The notes under the pieces were generated by a model. That model saw only the letters and a program-made list of their open reading frames with translations. It had not been told where the DNA came from and made no database searches. Source: Limnobacter thiooxidans (GTDB lineage Bacteria; Pseudomonadota; Gammaproteobacteria; Burkholderiales; Burkholderiaceae_B). Taken from it: 64,000 nt of DNA. Below, piece by piece: positions 51,086-60,266 of the stretch (its first letter is position 1; each line of letters opens with the position of its first letter). The position numbers and the translations under genes are program-made. The stretch is from NCBI RefSeq assembly GCF_036323495.1, contig NZ_AP028947.1, forward strand, positions 434,001 to 498,000, read 5' to 3'.

Positions 51086-52579
51086 ATGCCCAAGCCTGAG
51101 CGCCACCTTAACCGAGCATTTGCCCAACAACAGGGCGCCATGACCATACTTACCGTGTTCATTGTGTTGATGTCGATCGGCGCGCTGGGTGTACTGGGTT
51201 TAGGGCAGATTGTCTGGGAACGTGAGGAGGTTCAGCGCATTGCCGATCTGGCTGCCAAGGCAGCGGCCAGCGACATCGGGAATGCCCCACAAGGATTTCC
51301 CGCGGCTGTTGATTACGCCCGGCGCAATGGCTTCGATGACAGCACCGACAATATTTCGCTCAACTGCAATGTGCGAGGCACCGAGACCCTCTTGGCCCCA
51401 AGCAATTGTGAACGGTCCGTCCTTGTCCGCGTGGTACGAAATGTACCGGCGGCTTTCTTGGGTACCGAGCCGGTTGTTGCTGTGGCCGAAGCCACGGTGA
51501 CACCGCTGATATCCGGTTTGGTCGGCACCAACCTGCTGGCCTTGAACCTCAGCGGCTCAGGCCTCTCACCTTTGATGAGTGCGATTGGAACCGATTTGAG
51601 GTTGAATTTATTGGGTTTTCAGGGTTTGCTGGCCTCCAACGCCCAAGTCGATCTGTTGGAGCTGGGTGTGGCGCTGGGCGTATTCAGTCCGGGTGCGCAG
51701 TTGGACATGGGTCGATTGCTCAATACACGGGTCTCGGCGGGTGACTTGCTCAATGCGGCAATTGATGCGGCTGGTCCTGAAGCACCAACGGTGGCTATTC
51801 CCGGCAATGGGCCGATCGATACAGTGGATTTTCTTCTGGGCGATGTGCTTTCAGCCGACACCAGCGACGATGCAGATTTCACGGGCGCTTCGGTGCGCTT
51901 GGGTAACCTTGCTTTTGCCTCAAGCCTTGCTGCAGCCCGTGGTATTGGTGGCAATGGCGTGCGCCTGAGGCTTGGCAATACGCTGAATGTATCCGTACTT
52001 AGCCCGCCGCAGTTGTTTGTGGCCACCAAGCTGAACAGTGATGGTCGGGTCATTGCCACGGCCAGAACCGAACAAATTGCCGTGTCAACCCGAATCAGCG
52101 GTTTGCTTGACCTCACCGTAACGGCTGGCGGAGGTTCGGTGGATATCAAGGATATTGATTGTCGCTTGCCCCAATCCCAGTCTGCTGTATTGGTCGATCT
52201 GGAGTCCAATCCCATTGCCGCAGCCTTGGGTTTGCCTTCCTTGCCCTTGTTGGGCCGCAGAACCGTGAATGCAAATGTGGGCAGTGGCTCGGCCAATGAT
52301 GTAGCAATGGCTGGTTTTCCCGACCCCGTACTCTCGACTTCTTACAGTTTCGAGGCGTCGCAGGGCGTGGGCAATTTGCTGACCAATCTCAACACCAACA
52401 TTGGTTTGCTCGGCGGGATTTTGAACGTGCTCGCGGTCAATCCCGCGTTGCGGTCTGCGTTGGGCTTGCTGGGCGGGGGGCTGGATGAAATTCTGGGGGT
52501 ACTCGGCCTGGAAACCAACGAAGTGGTAGTGCAGGTTGACAACATGGATTGTTTCAACACAGCGGTGTTAACCCGTTGA
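51086..52579 (+). CDS. TadG/TadE-like exported protein with N-terminal pilus-type segment
   Basis: This 497-residue protein has a basic start (KPERHLNRAFAQQQGA), then a hydrophobic span MTILTVFIVLMSIGALGVLGLG, which is the TadE/TadG (DUF2134-like) entry pattern. WEREEVQRIADLAAKAAASD follows, split here as EREEVQRIADLA. The long remainder is Leu/Gly/Ala-rich, low in charge and probably beta-rich, with a Cys pair near CNVRGTETLLAPSNC and a late Cys. It may form a surface structure or pilus-associated protein. No tad core genes (tadA, B, C) are in the window. Confidence 0.6.
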   Translation: MPKPERHLNRAFAQQQGAMTILTVFIVLMSIGALGVLGLGQIVWEREEVQRIADLAAKAAASDIGNAPQGFPAAVDYARRNGFDDSTDNISLNCNVRGTETLLAPSNCERSVLVRVVRNVPAAFLGTEPVVAVAEATVTPLISGLVGTNLLALNLSGSGLSPLMSAIGTDLRLNLLGFQGLLASNAQVDLLELGVALGVFSPGAQLDMGRLLNTRVSAGDLLNAAIDAAGPEAPTVAIPGNGPIDTVDFLLGDVLSADTSDDADFTGASVRLGNLAFASSLAAARGIGGNGVRLRLGNTLNVSVLSPPQLFVATKLNSDGRVIATARTEQIAVSTRISGLLDLTVTAGGGSVDIKDIDCRLPQSQSAVLVDLESNPIAAALGLPSLPLLGRRTVNANVGSGSANDVAMAGFPDPVLSTSYSFEASQGVGNLLTNLNTNIGLLGGILNVLAVNPALRSALGLLGGGLDEILGVLGLETNEVVVQVDNMDCFNTAVLTR

Positions 52580-52618
52580 GTTAAACTGCCTGAACACAAC
52601 AATTATTCGGGAAAGAAC

Positions 52619-52900
52619 ATGAGTAAACAGCACATGGGTGAACAGCGCATTTGGTATGGGCTTCAGGCTGGTTTGGTGGGTTTTTGGCTGATGGTGCCAT
52701 TGGTTGGTTTATTGGGATTCCATGTCCCCTTCTTGACCCTGTTTGCCGCCATTATTTTTGCAGCGCATGTGCTTGAAATTCCCCTGGCCATGAACAAGCT
52801 TCGCAGTAAAAATCTGCCTGCAGGCAAAGTGGTGTTGAAAACCCTGGTGTTTGGCTTTACCTGGTGGTTACCGCTGAGCAAGGGTTACACCACGGAGTAA
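52619..52900 (+). CDS. Small three-span membrane protein (DUF1145-like)
   Basis: This 93-residue protein has a GGGAAAG ribosome site and about three hydrophobic segments (around 20-35, 38-55, 75-90). The size and the PLAMNKLRSKNLPAG loop between spans fit DUF1145/YhhL-type proteins of unknown role. It is the last rightward gene before a convergent pair. Confidence 0.55.
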   Translation: MSKQHMGEQRIWYGLQAGLVGFWLMVPLVGLLGFHVPFLTLFAAIIFAAHVLEIPLAMNKLRSKNLPAGKVVLKTLVFGFTWWLPLSKGYTTE

Positions 52901-52917
52901 ACGCTGGTTTCAGAAAC

Positions 52918-53370
52918 TCATCTTATCTTGATGATTTTCAACCCGTCGGGCAGCTTCGGTTTGCTGCCCGGCGGCACCCACAGATAACCTACCTGGTCCG
53001 GTTCCTGAATCAACCGTTCAAACAGCTCGGCTTGATCGTTCACTTCCGCAGGTGGTGTGCCTTGCCCGGAATACCGGCGAACATGCCAGTATCCGGTGTA
53101 CTCCAACTCATTGGCGTCCAACATTTTCTTCAGAAATTCCGTGCGGTCCACGCTGCCAGGGGCTGCGTTCACAGGTTTCAGTGTTCGGCCGTTGATGCTA
53201 CTCAAGCGACCTTTGTACAAACTGCGCACCTGCCTGGTGTCCAGTTCGTCAATCGGGTTTTGTGCCGCAGTCACCAGAATCACGTCCGCAGAGGCTGCTC
53301 GGCAGTTGGTGCCCATCACCAGCAACAGGCACAACGACAACAACAATTTGCACATCGGGTGCGTCATCAT
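52918..53370 (-). CDS. PstS-like small periplasmic binding protein
   Basis: About 150 residues from ATG 53370, which overlaps the porin stop (GAATGATG); a GTG two codons upstream is also possible. A signal peptide precedes SADVILVTAAQNPIDELDTRQ. The family block has YKGRLSSINGRTLKPVN and a later WHVRRYSGQGTPPAEV segment, as in short phosphate-binding-like proteins often encoded with porins. It may deliver or sense an anion. The gene is translationally coupled to the porin gene. Confidence 0.7.
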   Translation of the reverse strand: MMTHPMCKLLLSLCLLLVMGTNCRAASADVILVTAAQNPIDELDTRQVRSLYKGRLSSINGRTLKPVNAAPGSVDRTEFLKKMLDANELEYTGYWHVRRYSGQGTPPAEVNDQAELFERLIQEPDQVGYLWVPPGSKPKLPDGLKIIKIR

Positions 53371-54512
53371 TCCCACACCCAGTTGTAAGACACACTCAGA
53401 AAATTGAATGTTGTGTTGGGTATGCGGTTGTCCGACAACTGCTGTCGATTACTTTTTTCCACCACATGCTGCAATTCAAGCTTGATGGAGTCTGACGGGC
53501 TAAGGTTGTACTTGCCGCCGATGGCCAGCGAGTATTGGTCGTCAAATTCGGAAATGAATCGCCCATAGCTGCCGTAGACCGCATGTTGATTGAACACTCT
53601 TCGGGTCAACAGCAGATTGGCGCCATGCTCTTCAAATTTTGGATTGGATACAGCAAGACGGGGTGTGCCCGGAAACAAAACTCCGCTTGCCGATGATGCG
53701 ATTTCCGTCTGGCTGATTTCACCACGTAGCGTGTACAGGTCCCAGCGATACTCAGCCCCTAAATTGGTCAGCCGCGCTGTTGCGTCAATTCGTCCATCTA
53801 TCAGCGGTATGCCATTGATTTGCGAAATACCGCGATCAATTTCCGTGCCGTGGTGCGACAGGTGAAGCCGGTAGTCATCGCCTTCCAAGCTGAGTACCAA
53901 ACCAGCAATCTCGAAATCATTCAGTGGAAAGTCTTGATTAAAGCCGGCCAGCCGCTGAACAATTTTCTGGTTGCCTGTAATTGCTTGCACGCCCCAGTAG
54001 CGGCCCGCAGAGTCTTCAAAGTTGTAGTTTGCGGAAAACCCGTCAGCTGCCAACACACCTGCATCGTAATAAATCTCGGGGCTCAGATTGGCTGGTACGT
54101 AGGTATGGCCCACATCCAGGTTTTCTGAATCCATGTACAGGTTCAGGCGTTGTCGACCCAGCTTGAAATGCCAATTGTCGTTGGGCTTGAATTTCAGGAA
54201 GGCCCAGCGGTTATCAAGCTCAACGCCTTCATCTCGCCGTTGTTTGGGTGAGACAACGTATTGCACTGTGGCACTGAATTCATCATTCAGTTGCACATCA
54301 AGCTGACCACCCAGAATCGAATTGACTTTCAGCGTGCCATCTTCATTCACATGGCGGAGGTATTTCTCCTGATTGTCGCCGATGGTGTATTGAACAGTGC
54401 CAAATCCGCTCAGCGAATAATCAATCGCCAACGCAGGTCCGCAAATGGTCAACAGTGCTGCTGCATGCGCCCAAGTTCTGAGATAGCGGAGTAAGTCTGT
54501 GGATTTGTTCAA
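53367..54512 (-). CDS. Outer-membrane porin-like protein
   Basis: The start is taken as TTG 54512, which gives a good signal peptide (NKSTDLLRYLRTWAHAAALL ... GPALA|IDYS). The ATG at 54623 would read through the tRNA gene and is rejected. The mature part is beta-rich with alternating strands (FKLGRQRLNLYMDSENLDVG, YRLHLSHHG) and ends in the aromatic motif VSYNWVWE. It resembles single-gene porins seen next to phosphate-binding-like proteins. It is the first gene of a leftward pair whose upstream region abuts tRNA-Phe. Confidence 0.75.
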   Translation of the reverse strand: MNKSTDLLRYLRTWAHAAALLTICGPALAIDYSLSGFGTVQYTIGDNQEKYLRHVNEDGTLKVNSILGGQLDVQLNDEFSATVQYVVSPKQRRDEGVELDNRWAFLKFKPNDNWHFKLGRQRLNLYMDSENLDVGHTYVPANLSPEIYYDAGVLAADGFSANYNFEDSAGRYWGVQAITGNQKIVQRLAGFNQDFPLNDFEIAGLVLSLEGDDYRLHLSHHGTEIDRGISQINGIPLIDGRIDATARLTNLGAEYRWDLYTLRGEISQTEIASSASGVLFPGTPRLAVSNPKFEEHGANLLLTRRVFNQHAVYGSYGRFISEFDDQYSLAIGGKYNLSPSDSIKLELQHVVEKSNRQQLSDNRIPNTTFNFLSVSYNWVWE

Positions 54513-54578
54513 CGGTGAACCGTGCTTTCGTATTTGGCTGTTGCCTATTATTGCACGTGTAGACTTGCTTTGAAGGGA

Positions 54579-54654
54579 TGGTGGCCGAGGACAGAATCGA
54601 ACTGCCGACACAAGGATTTTCAATCCTCTGCTCTACCGACTGAGCTACTCGGCC
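54579..54654 (-). tRNA. tRNA-Phe (GAA)
   Basis: A 76-nt cloverleaf on the minus strand. The acceptor stem is GGCCGAG/CTCGGCC with A73 and encoded CCA; the D arm has AGCTCAGTCGGTAGAGC; the anticodon loop TTGAAAA gives anticodon GAA; the T arm contains GTTCGATTC. Every arm pairs as expected. Confidence 0.97.
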
Positions 54655-54783
54655 ACGCGTTTTCAGTGGTATTCACCACCGAAGCCCGCAAGTTTATCCG
54701 AAAGTTTCGCCTTGCGCAAACAGGAAATGCAAAATCGCTGTAGCATATTCAATAATCTGACAATTTTTGCAGCGAAAACGCCC

Positions 54784-56019
54784 ATGACCCTCGCCTCTGG
54801 CAAAGACTCTCAAAGCCTTCATTCTCATGACGTTGCAGTCATTGGTTGTGGGGTGGTTGGCCTGGTAGCCGCCCTGGTGCTGGCATCGTCGGGCTTCAAG
54901 GTGATGGTGGTCGGCTCTCGCCCTGCCCAATTCGTGCCCAATGAAAACCAGCGTTTCGATCCGCGTGTGTTTGCCCTGTCCCACCGCAGTCAGCGTGTCC
55001 TTGACCGTTTGCGCGTTTGGGACAACATCCCAAGTGAAAAAGTACAGCCTGTTACCGAAATGCAGGTATGGGGCGATTCGGAAGGTGAGGAACAGGGTCT
55101 GTTGCGTTTCAATGCCAGCGACACAGGTGTTGAATTCCTGACCTGGATCATTGAGCAAAGCTGTTTGTTCGACGTTCTGTTTTCTGCCATGCGTTATCAG
55201 CCCGGCATCGACTGGCTCGATGCCAAGGTGGAAGGGCTCTCCCGAGAGAAAGAGGGGTGGGCCGTTGTCACCAATCTGAAAACCGTGCGTGTGCCACTCA
55301 TCATCGCGGCCGATGGCGCACAAAGCGAAACACGGAAACAGGCCGGGCTTGATTTCCCGCTGGAAGATTACAGCGCCGAGGGCGTGGTGGCCACTTTCGC
55401 TGTCGAAAAACCTCACCATGGGGCAGCTCGACAATGGTTCAGCGGCGATTCAGTACTCGCCATGCTGCCTTTGCCTGGGCCTCACGTGTCCATGGTCTGG
55501 TCCATGCCTTTGTCGCAATCGCAGGCTTTTGTGCAGCTTGGCCCTGAACAGATGGTTCAACGCATCAAAGCCTTGTCGGGCGGCGCAGTGGAGTCGATGT
55601 ATGGCGATCTCGTTCCGGTTGGCAAAGCCTATTCCTTCCCATTGCGGCACGGTGTAGCCCCTGTCTGGTTTGACAATGGGGTGGTGCTGATGGGCGATGC
55701 AGCCCACGTCATTCACCCATTGGCTGGGCAGGGCTTGAATCTGGGGCTCGAAGACGCAGCCGAACTGGCCAATCTGCTGACCTCGCGCAAACGTTTGTTG
55801 GCTGTCCAGCGCCTGGGGTTGGCTGATGAGCAACTGTGGCGTGCCTGGGAGCGCCGCCGAAAGGCAGCCTGCACGCCGGTCCACTTTTTGACGGATGGCT
55901 TGCACACCCTGTTTCGCCTCGATCTGCCTGGCGCAGCTTGGGTGCGCAACAAGGGCATGCACATTGTCAATCAGTTGCCCATGCTGAAGCGATGGTTAAC
56001 CCAGCAGGCTATGCGTTGA
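54784..56019 (+). CDS. UbiH/COQ6-family FAD-dependent monooxygenase
   Basis: ATG 54784 gives 411 residues, the usual size; an earlier ATG at 54712 adds 24. It has the FAD motif VIGCGVVGL, the DG motif AADGAQSETR, the second FAD motif GDAAHVIHPLAGQGLNLGLED and a short C-terminal tail, the family pattern for ubiquinone ring hydroxylases. The enzyme hydroxylates the polyprenyl benzoquinone ring in ubiquinone synthesis. No RBS with strong match. It stands between tRNA-Phe and dsbC. Confidence 0.85.
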   Translation: MTLASGKDSQSLHSHDVAVIGCGVVGLVAALVLASSGFKVMVVGSRPAQFVPNENQRFDPRVFALSHRSQRVLDRLRVWDNIPSEKVQPVTEMQVWGDSEGEEQGLLRFNASDTGVEFLTWIIEQSCLFDVLFSAMRYQPGIDWLDAKVEGLSREKEGWAVVTNLKTVRVPLIIAADGAQSETRKQAGLDFPLEDYSAEGVVATFAVEKPHHGAARQWFSGDSVLAMLPLPGPHVSMVWSMPLSQSQAFVQLGPEQMVQRIKALSGGAVESMYGDLVPVGKAYSFPLRHGVAPVWFDNGVVLMGDAAHVIHPLAGQGLNLGLEDAAELANLLTSRKRLLAVQRLGLADEQLWRAWERRRKAACTPVHFLTDGLHTLFRLDLPGAAWVRNKGMHIVNQLPMLKRWLTQQAMR

Positions 56020-56119
56020 GCCTGCACTGAGCTGCACGTTAAATCTCGCTGAGGCAATGAACAAATTGCGTTTGCCCCTGTCCTAACTACAATTCTTCTT
56101 TTTTCAAGCAAGCAGGCTT

Positions 56120-56929
56120 ATGAAATTCAATCTACCCTTGTCCTTTAACAAGCGCGCTGGTGCCGTGTTGTTGTCACTTTCTGCCCTGTCGGCAGGTGCC
56201 TGGCTGGTGTCCATGTCGGTTCAGCCCGTACAGGCGGCGCCCAGCAAGTCGCAGGTCGATCGAATCACCGCTGCGGTTACCGACTCACTTGGCGCCTCTG
56301 GCGTCAAGGTCCTTTCTGTAAACGATGTGCAATTTGTCGATGGGCTTTTTGAGGTTGTGGTCAATCACAACGGCAGCAAGAAAATCATTTATACCAACGC
56401 CAGCGGTAGCCATTTCATTCTGGGCGAACTGCTTGAAAGCAAGTCCATGTTGAATTTGACCGAGGCTCGCCTGGACAAGCTCAATGCAATCAACTTTGAG
56501 AAAGACCTGCCGGCTGGCTTGGCCTTGAAGTCGGTCTACGGTACGGGTAGCCGCAAAATTGCAGTGTTTGAAGACCCCAATTGCGGTTATTGCAAGCGTT
56601 TCCGTAAGGAAACGCTGACCAAGCTGCAAGACACCACGGTGTACACCTACGTTTATCCAGTTTTGGGCCGCGATTCCACCGACAAGGCGCAAAAGGTCAT
56701 GTGTGCCGCGGACAAATCAAAAATGTGGGACGACTGGATGTTGCGTGACCAGTCACCCAGCGGTGATGGGAATTGCAACGCACCCATCAATGACTTGGTG
56801 GCCTTGGGGCGTGGCATGGGCGTGTCGGGTACACCCACCGTGTTCTTTCAGGACGGCACACGGGCCAGTGGTGCCATTCCAGCCGCAGACCTGAACCGCC
56901 GAATTGCAGCGGCGGCCAGACCGAAGTAA
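56120..56929 (+). CDS. dsbC: Thiol:disulfide interchange protein DsbC
   Basis: This 269-residue protein has a signal peptide (cut near VQAA|PSKS), an N-terminal dimerisation domain with GVKVLSVNDVQFVDGLFEVVV, and a thioredoxin domain carrying the active-site C155-G-Y-C158 in EDPNCGYCKRF. The cis-Pro motif GTPTVF and FQDG follow. It corrects wrong disulfide bonds in the periplasm. The gene is single and its 3' end converges with mltA. Confidence 0.9.
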   Translation: MKFNLPLSFNKRAGAVLLSLSALSAGAWLVSMSVQPVQAAPSKSQVDRITAAVTDSLGASGVKVLSVNDVQFVDGLFEVVVNHNGSKKIIYTNASGSHFILGELLESKSMLNLTEARLDKLNAINFEKDLPAGLALKSVYGTGSRKIAVFEDPNCGYCKRFRKETLTKLQDTTVYTYVYPVLGRDSTDKAQKVMCAADKSKMWDDWMLRDQSPSGDGNCNAPINDLVALGRGMGVSGTPTVFFQDGTRASGAIPAADLNRRIAAAARPK

Positions 56930-56978
56930 GTATTTTTCTGGCCGTCTGGCAGCCACTCCGTTGCCGGCCGGTCGCTGC

Positions 56979-58223
56979 TTAGCTTCCGCTTTCCGGCAGT
57001 GGCGCGCCTTTGGGCCAGATCAACCACATGTTCAAAGGCTGCCGGGTCAGGCCGGCTGCCTCACCTGCTTCTTCGCCTGTTCCCCAAAAATAATCAGCAC
57101 GCACGCGGCCCCGAATGGCACCCCCCGTGTCTTGGGCCAAAACACCTTGCGCAATGGGCGCTTTCGTGACCGGGTTGCTGGATTCAATCCACATCGGGCT
57201 GCCGTAAGGTATTTTCTCCCGGTCAATTGCCAGGCTTAACTTGCCAGTCAACGGCACTCCCATAGCGCCTACAGGTCCATCTTTGGGGCGAAGCACTTCA
57301 TTTTCCTTGAAGAACACCACGCTGGGGTTGGCATTCAAGAGGCCATCCAGTTTTCCCGGGTTGGCCTTGGCCCAGTTTCGAATACCTGGAATGGTTGCTT
57401 GCGCAGCGGTCAGTTCCCCTCGGTCTACCAGTACCTTGCCGATCGATTTGTAAGGGTGACCGTTTTGCTCGGCATAGCTCAGGCGAATCACCTTGCCGTC
57501 TGGCAGGGTCACGCGTCCTGAACCCTGAACCTGCAACAAAAAGGCATCCAGTTTGTCGTCAACCCAGACAATCGGCTTTTCACGGTCAGGTCCAAGCCGT
57601 TCCCAATCTTCCCGGTCGAAAAAGGGCACCAGCGTGTTGCCTTGCAAACGTCCGCGAAGCCGCTTGCCTTTCAGTTCCGGATAAAGCTCGTCCAGCTTGA
57701 CCACGATCAAGTCTTCGGGAACACCGTACAGCGGGGTTGTGTAGGCGCCTTGCGCAGTGCGCGAGCCCTTCAGCAGCGGCTCAAAGTAACCCGTCAGCAA
57801 GCCTTCCTTTTTGCCGTCTTCCTGTTGCAGTTGCCACACTTCAAAGTTGGCTTCCATCCAGATCTGTGCGGGCAGCAAGGCGTTGCCAGTCAGATTCTGG
57901 CGGGCCTTGCGGCAAGCCTCCAGCAGGCTGTTGGGTGTTGCCTTGCGTTTGGCCAGTGCGTTGCCATTGGCAGAGCATTGTTCCGCAAAAGCTTCAAGAA
58001 AGCGTGTGTGGTCTGCAGACCCCCAGCCGGGCAACTTTGAAAAATCGGATTTCACGAACAAGGGCAATGCGGGTGTTTCCGCTTTTTTTTCCACTTGTGC
58101 AGGTTTTTCGACAGCAGGGCATGAACAATCGGCTGTTTTGGGGGGCGGAGCAGTGGCGCATCCAGATAAAATCAGGGTGGCCAGCACGGTGCTGGGCCAC
58201 CAACAACGGAGTGAACGGGACAT
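56979..58223 (-). CDS. mltA: Membrane-bound lytic murein transglycosylase A
   Basis: ATG 58223 (MSRSLRCWWPS) gives 414 residues; in-frame starts at 58232 and 58277 are alternatives. The lipobox LILSGC makes it an outer-membrane lipoprotein. MltA motifs are LTGYFEPLLKGS, the YAEQNGHPYKSIG substrate segment and the 3D domain with GVLAQDTGGAIRGRVRADYFWGTG, where the Asp of AQDTGG is catalytic. It cleaves peptidoglycan with 1,6-anhydro products. Its start overlaps the start of a small rightward ORF in a shared CATG. Confidence 0.92.
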   Translation of the reverse strand: MSRSLRCWWPSTVLATLILSGCATAPPPKTADCSCPAVEKPAQVEKKAETPALPLFVKSDFSKLPGWGSADHTRFLEAFAEQCSANGNALAKRKATPNSLLEACRKARQNLTGNALLPAQIWMEANFEVWQLQQEDGKKEGLLTGYFEPLLKGSRTAQGAYTTPLYGVPEDLIVVKLDELYPELKGKRLRGRLQGNTLVPFFDREDWERLGPDREKPIVWVDDKLDAFLLQVQGSGRVTLPDGKVIRLSYAEQNGHPYKSIGKVLVDRGELTAAQATIPGIRNWAKANPGKLDGLLNANPSVVFFKENEVLRPKDGPVGAMGVPLTGKLSLAIDREKIPYGSPMWIESSNPVTKAPIAQGVLAQDTGGAIRGRVRADYFWGTGEEAGEAAGLTRQPLNMWLIWPKGAPLPESGS

Positions 58224-58368
58224 GTGGTTACTCATTGCAGAAATGGTGTTGGCTTTGGGGCTGATCGTGTTCATCATGTGGTGGACAATGCGGGCCCGGG
58301 TAGATCACCCGATTGAAAAAATCGAAGACAGCAGCGTCGATCAGGACGACACGTCCAAAAAGGATTAA
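58222..58368 (+). CDS. Small single-span membrane protein with acidic tail
   Basis: This 48-residue protein starts at ATG 58222 with GGAGTGAACGGG upstream. One hydrophobic span (MWLLIAEMVLALGLIVFIMW) precedes a polar, acidic tail (SSVDQDDTSKKD). It starts head-to-head with mltA within the same CATG tetranucleotide and ends three bases into apaG on the other strand. I recall small proteins of this type near mltA/apaG in relatives, but cannot verify it. Function unknown. Confidence 0.55.
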   Translation: MWLLIAEMVLALGLIVFIMWWTMRARVDHPIEKIEDSSVDQDDTSKKD

Positions 58369-58748
58369 TGCAGCACGCGGGGCATGGACAACAAAAACTC
58401 CGGCACGGCTACATCGAATTGCTCACCGCCTTCGCCCACAAAAGTATAAGAACCTCGCATAGTGCCCACGGGCGTGGGTAGCGGGCAACCGCTGGTGTAT
58501 TCAAATCGCTCACCGGGTCGAAGGGTGGGTTGTTCACCTACCACACCATCGCCTTTGACTTCCTGAACAATGTTGTGGGCGTCCGTGATAATCCAGTGGC
58601 GGCTTAACAATTGCGCAGACTTGTCGCCCACGTTTTCAATTTCGATGGTGTAAGCGAATACATACGGCCCTTTTTCCTTGTCACTTTGCTCATCCAGAAA
58701 CTGGGTGCTGACTCGAACTTCGAACTGATAGTGTGACTGGCTGCTCAT
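58365..58748 (-). CDS. apaG: ApaG protein
   Basis: This 127-residue protein is made of a single beta-sandwich ApaG domain. It opens with YQFEVRVSTQFLDEQS, then YTIEIENVGDKSAQLLSRHW, GDGVVGEQPTLRPGE and PVGTMRGSYTFV, all diagnostic. The biochemical role is uncertain (Co2+/Mg2+ efflux and phosphate-related phenotypes in enterobacteria). It diverges from rpe across 150 bases. Confidence 0.93.
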   Translation of the reverse strand: MSSQSHYQFEVRVSTQFLDEQSDKEKGPYVFAYTIEIENVGDKSAQLLSRHWIITDAHNIVQEVKGDGVVGEQPTLRPGERFEYTSGCPLPTPVGTMRGSYTFVGEGGEQFDVAVPEFLLSMPRVLH

Positions 58749-58898
58749 TCTGCGTGGCTTTTGGAGTTTGATGTGGTGTTCAAGTATGACTTCAAACCCT
58801 CATTTTCACAAATCCGTAGCCGCTTTCAAGGCCATTCGAATGGCGCAACTTCGTTTAAACTCTGGGTTTGATTTCTCTATCCTCATCGAAGGTACACC

Positions 58899-59579
58899 AT
58901 GAATCCGTTTGTCATCGCCCCCAGTATTCTTTCTGCTGACTTCGCGCACCTGGGCGATGAGGTGAAAAACGTGATTGCGGCCGGCGCAGACTGGATCCAC
59001 TTCGATGTGATGGATAACCACTACGTGCCCAACCTCACCATTGGGCCACTGGTCTGCGAAGCCTTGCGCCCACACACTGAGGCGGTGATTGACGTTCACT
59101 TGATGGTACGTCCTGTGGACCGAATCATTCCTGATTTTGCCAAGGCTGGTGCCAACGTCATCAGTGTTCACCCCGAAGGCACCGATCACCTGGACCGCAC
59201 ACTGGGCCTGATTCGTGATTCTGGTTGCCAGGCTGGTATTGTTTTGAATCCAGCCACTCCTATTTCCTGGGTCGATCACGTCATGGACAAGCTGGACCTG
59301 ATCCTGGTGATGTCGGTCAACCCCGGTTTCGGTGGACAAAGCTTCATTCCCCAAGCGCTTGTCAAGTTGACCGAATTGCGCAAGCGTATTGACGCGCATG
59401 CAGCCAAGGGTGGTCAAAACATTCGCCTTGAGGTAGACGGCGGCGTGAAGCCTGACAACATTGCACAAATTGCCAAAGCAGGGGCAGATACCTTCGTGGC
59501 AGGTTCGGCAATTTTCGGCAAACCCGATTACAAGGCTGTCATCGATCAAATGCGCGCCGAACTGGCCACCACGAGATAA
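58899..59579 (+). CDS. rpe: Ribulose-phosphate 3-epimerase
   Basis: This 226-residue TIM-barrel enzyme interconverts ribulose-5-P and xylulose-5-P. Motifs are [28 protein letters not shown] with the catalytic Asp, [21 protein letters not shown] and VDGGVKPDN with the second Asp. AAGG before the start is the ribosome site. It opens a tight rightward set rpe-gph-trpE-x-trpG-trpD, an arrangement common in Burkholderiales. Confidence 0.95.
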   Translation: MNPFVIAPSILSADFAHLGDEVKNVIAAGADWIHFDVMDNHYVPNLTIGPLVCEALRPHTEAVIDVHLMVRPVDRIIPDFAKAGANVISVHPEGTDHLDRTLGLIRDSGCQAGIVLNPATPISWVDHVMDKLDLILVMSVNPGFGGQSFIPQALVKLTELRKRIDAHAAKGGQNIRLEVDGGVKPDNIAQIAKAGADTFVAGSAIFGKPDYKAVIDQMRAELATTR

Positions 59580-59585
59580 CGCTCC

Positions 59586-60266
59586 ATGACTATTCAAGCA
59601 GTATTGTTCGATCTGGATGGCACCCTGTTGCACACCGTACCTGATCTGGCCGCGGCGGTGAACGCGATGCTTGTTGATTTGGGTAAGCCCGTTTTGTCTG
59701 AAGAAACCGTTGCCGTGTATGTGGGCAAGGGCGCTGAAAACCTCGTGAATCGAAGCCTTACCGGCAGCATGACCGAGAAGGCCTCACCTGAGCTATATGC
59801 CCAGGCGATGGCCAACTGGCAAAACCACTACACCCACATCAACGGCAATCATTCCGTATTTTATGACGGCGTTAAAGAAGGGCTGGCCTTGCTGAAACAG
59901 GCGGGTTTCAAACTGGCGGTGGTCACGAACAAACCCGAGCGTTTTACCCATCCGTTGCTGGAGCGCACTGGCATTGCCCATTATTTTGAGGTGGTAGTGG
60001 GTGGCGACACCTGCCCGGTCAAAAAGCCTGATCCGATGCCCGTGCAGCATGCATGCCGTTTGCTGGGTGTTGAACCTGCGCAGACCTTGATGATCGGGGA
60101 CTCGGTCAACGACTCACTGGCTGCCAATGCCGCAGGTGTGCCGTGTTGGCTTTTGCCCTACGGTTACAACGAAGGGCGGTCTGTTCATGAAACCCAATGC
60201 GATGGCATTGTGAACACGATTGAAGAAGCTGCGCAACGCCTGATTGGCACACGGACATCACCATGA
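59586..60266 (+). CDS. gph: Phosphoglycolate phosphatase
   Basis: This 226-residue HAD hydrolase has the nucleophile motif LFDLDGTLL (Asp9, Asp11), a motif II Thr in VVTNKPERF, the Lys in CPVKKPDP and the motif IV acids in MIGDSVNDS. It removes phosphate from 2-phosphoglycolate, a DNA-repair and photorespiration by-product. It follows rpe by six bases and overlaps trpE by four (ATGA). Confidence 0.92.
   Translation: MTIQAVLFDLDGTLLHTVPDLAAAVNAMLVDLGKPVLSEETVAVYVGKGAENLVNRSLTGSMTEKASPELYAQAMANWQNHYTHINGNHSVFYDGVKEGLALLKQAGFKLAVVTNKPERFTHPLLERTGIAHYFEVVVGGDTCPVKKPDPMPVQHACRLLGVEPAQTLMIGDSVNDSLAANAAGVPCWLLPYGYNEGRSVHETQCDGIVNTIEEAAQRLIGTRTSP

Noticed and set aside
54513..54623. ATG-started extension of the porin gene to 54623
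   Set aside because: It reads through the tRNA-Phe gene and gives a basic, non-signal N-terminus. The TTG at 54512 produces a normal signal peptide.
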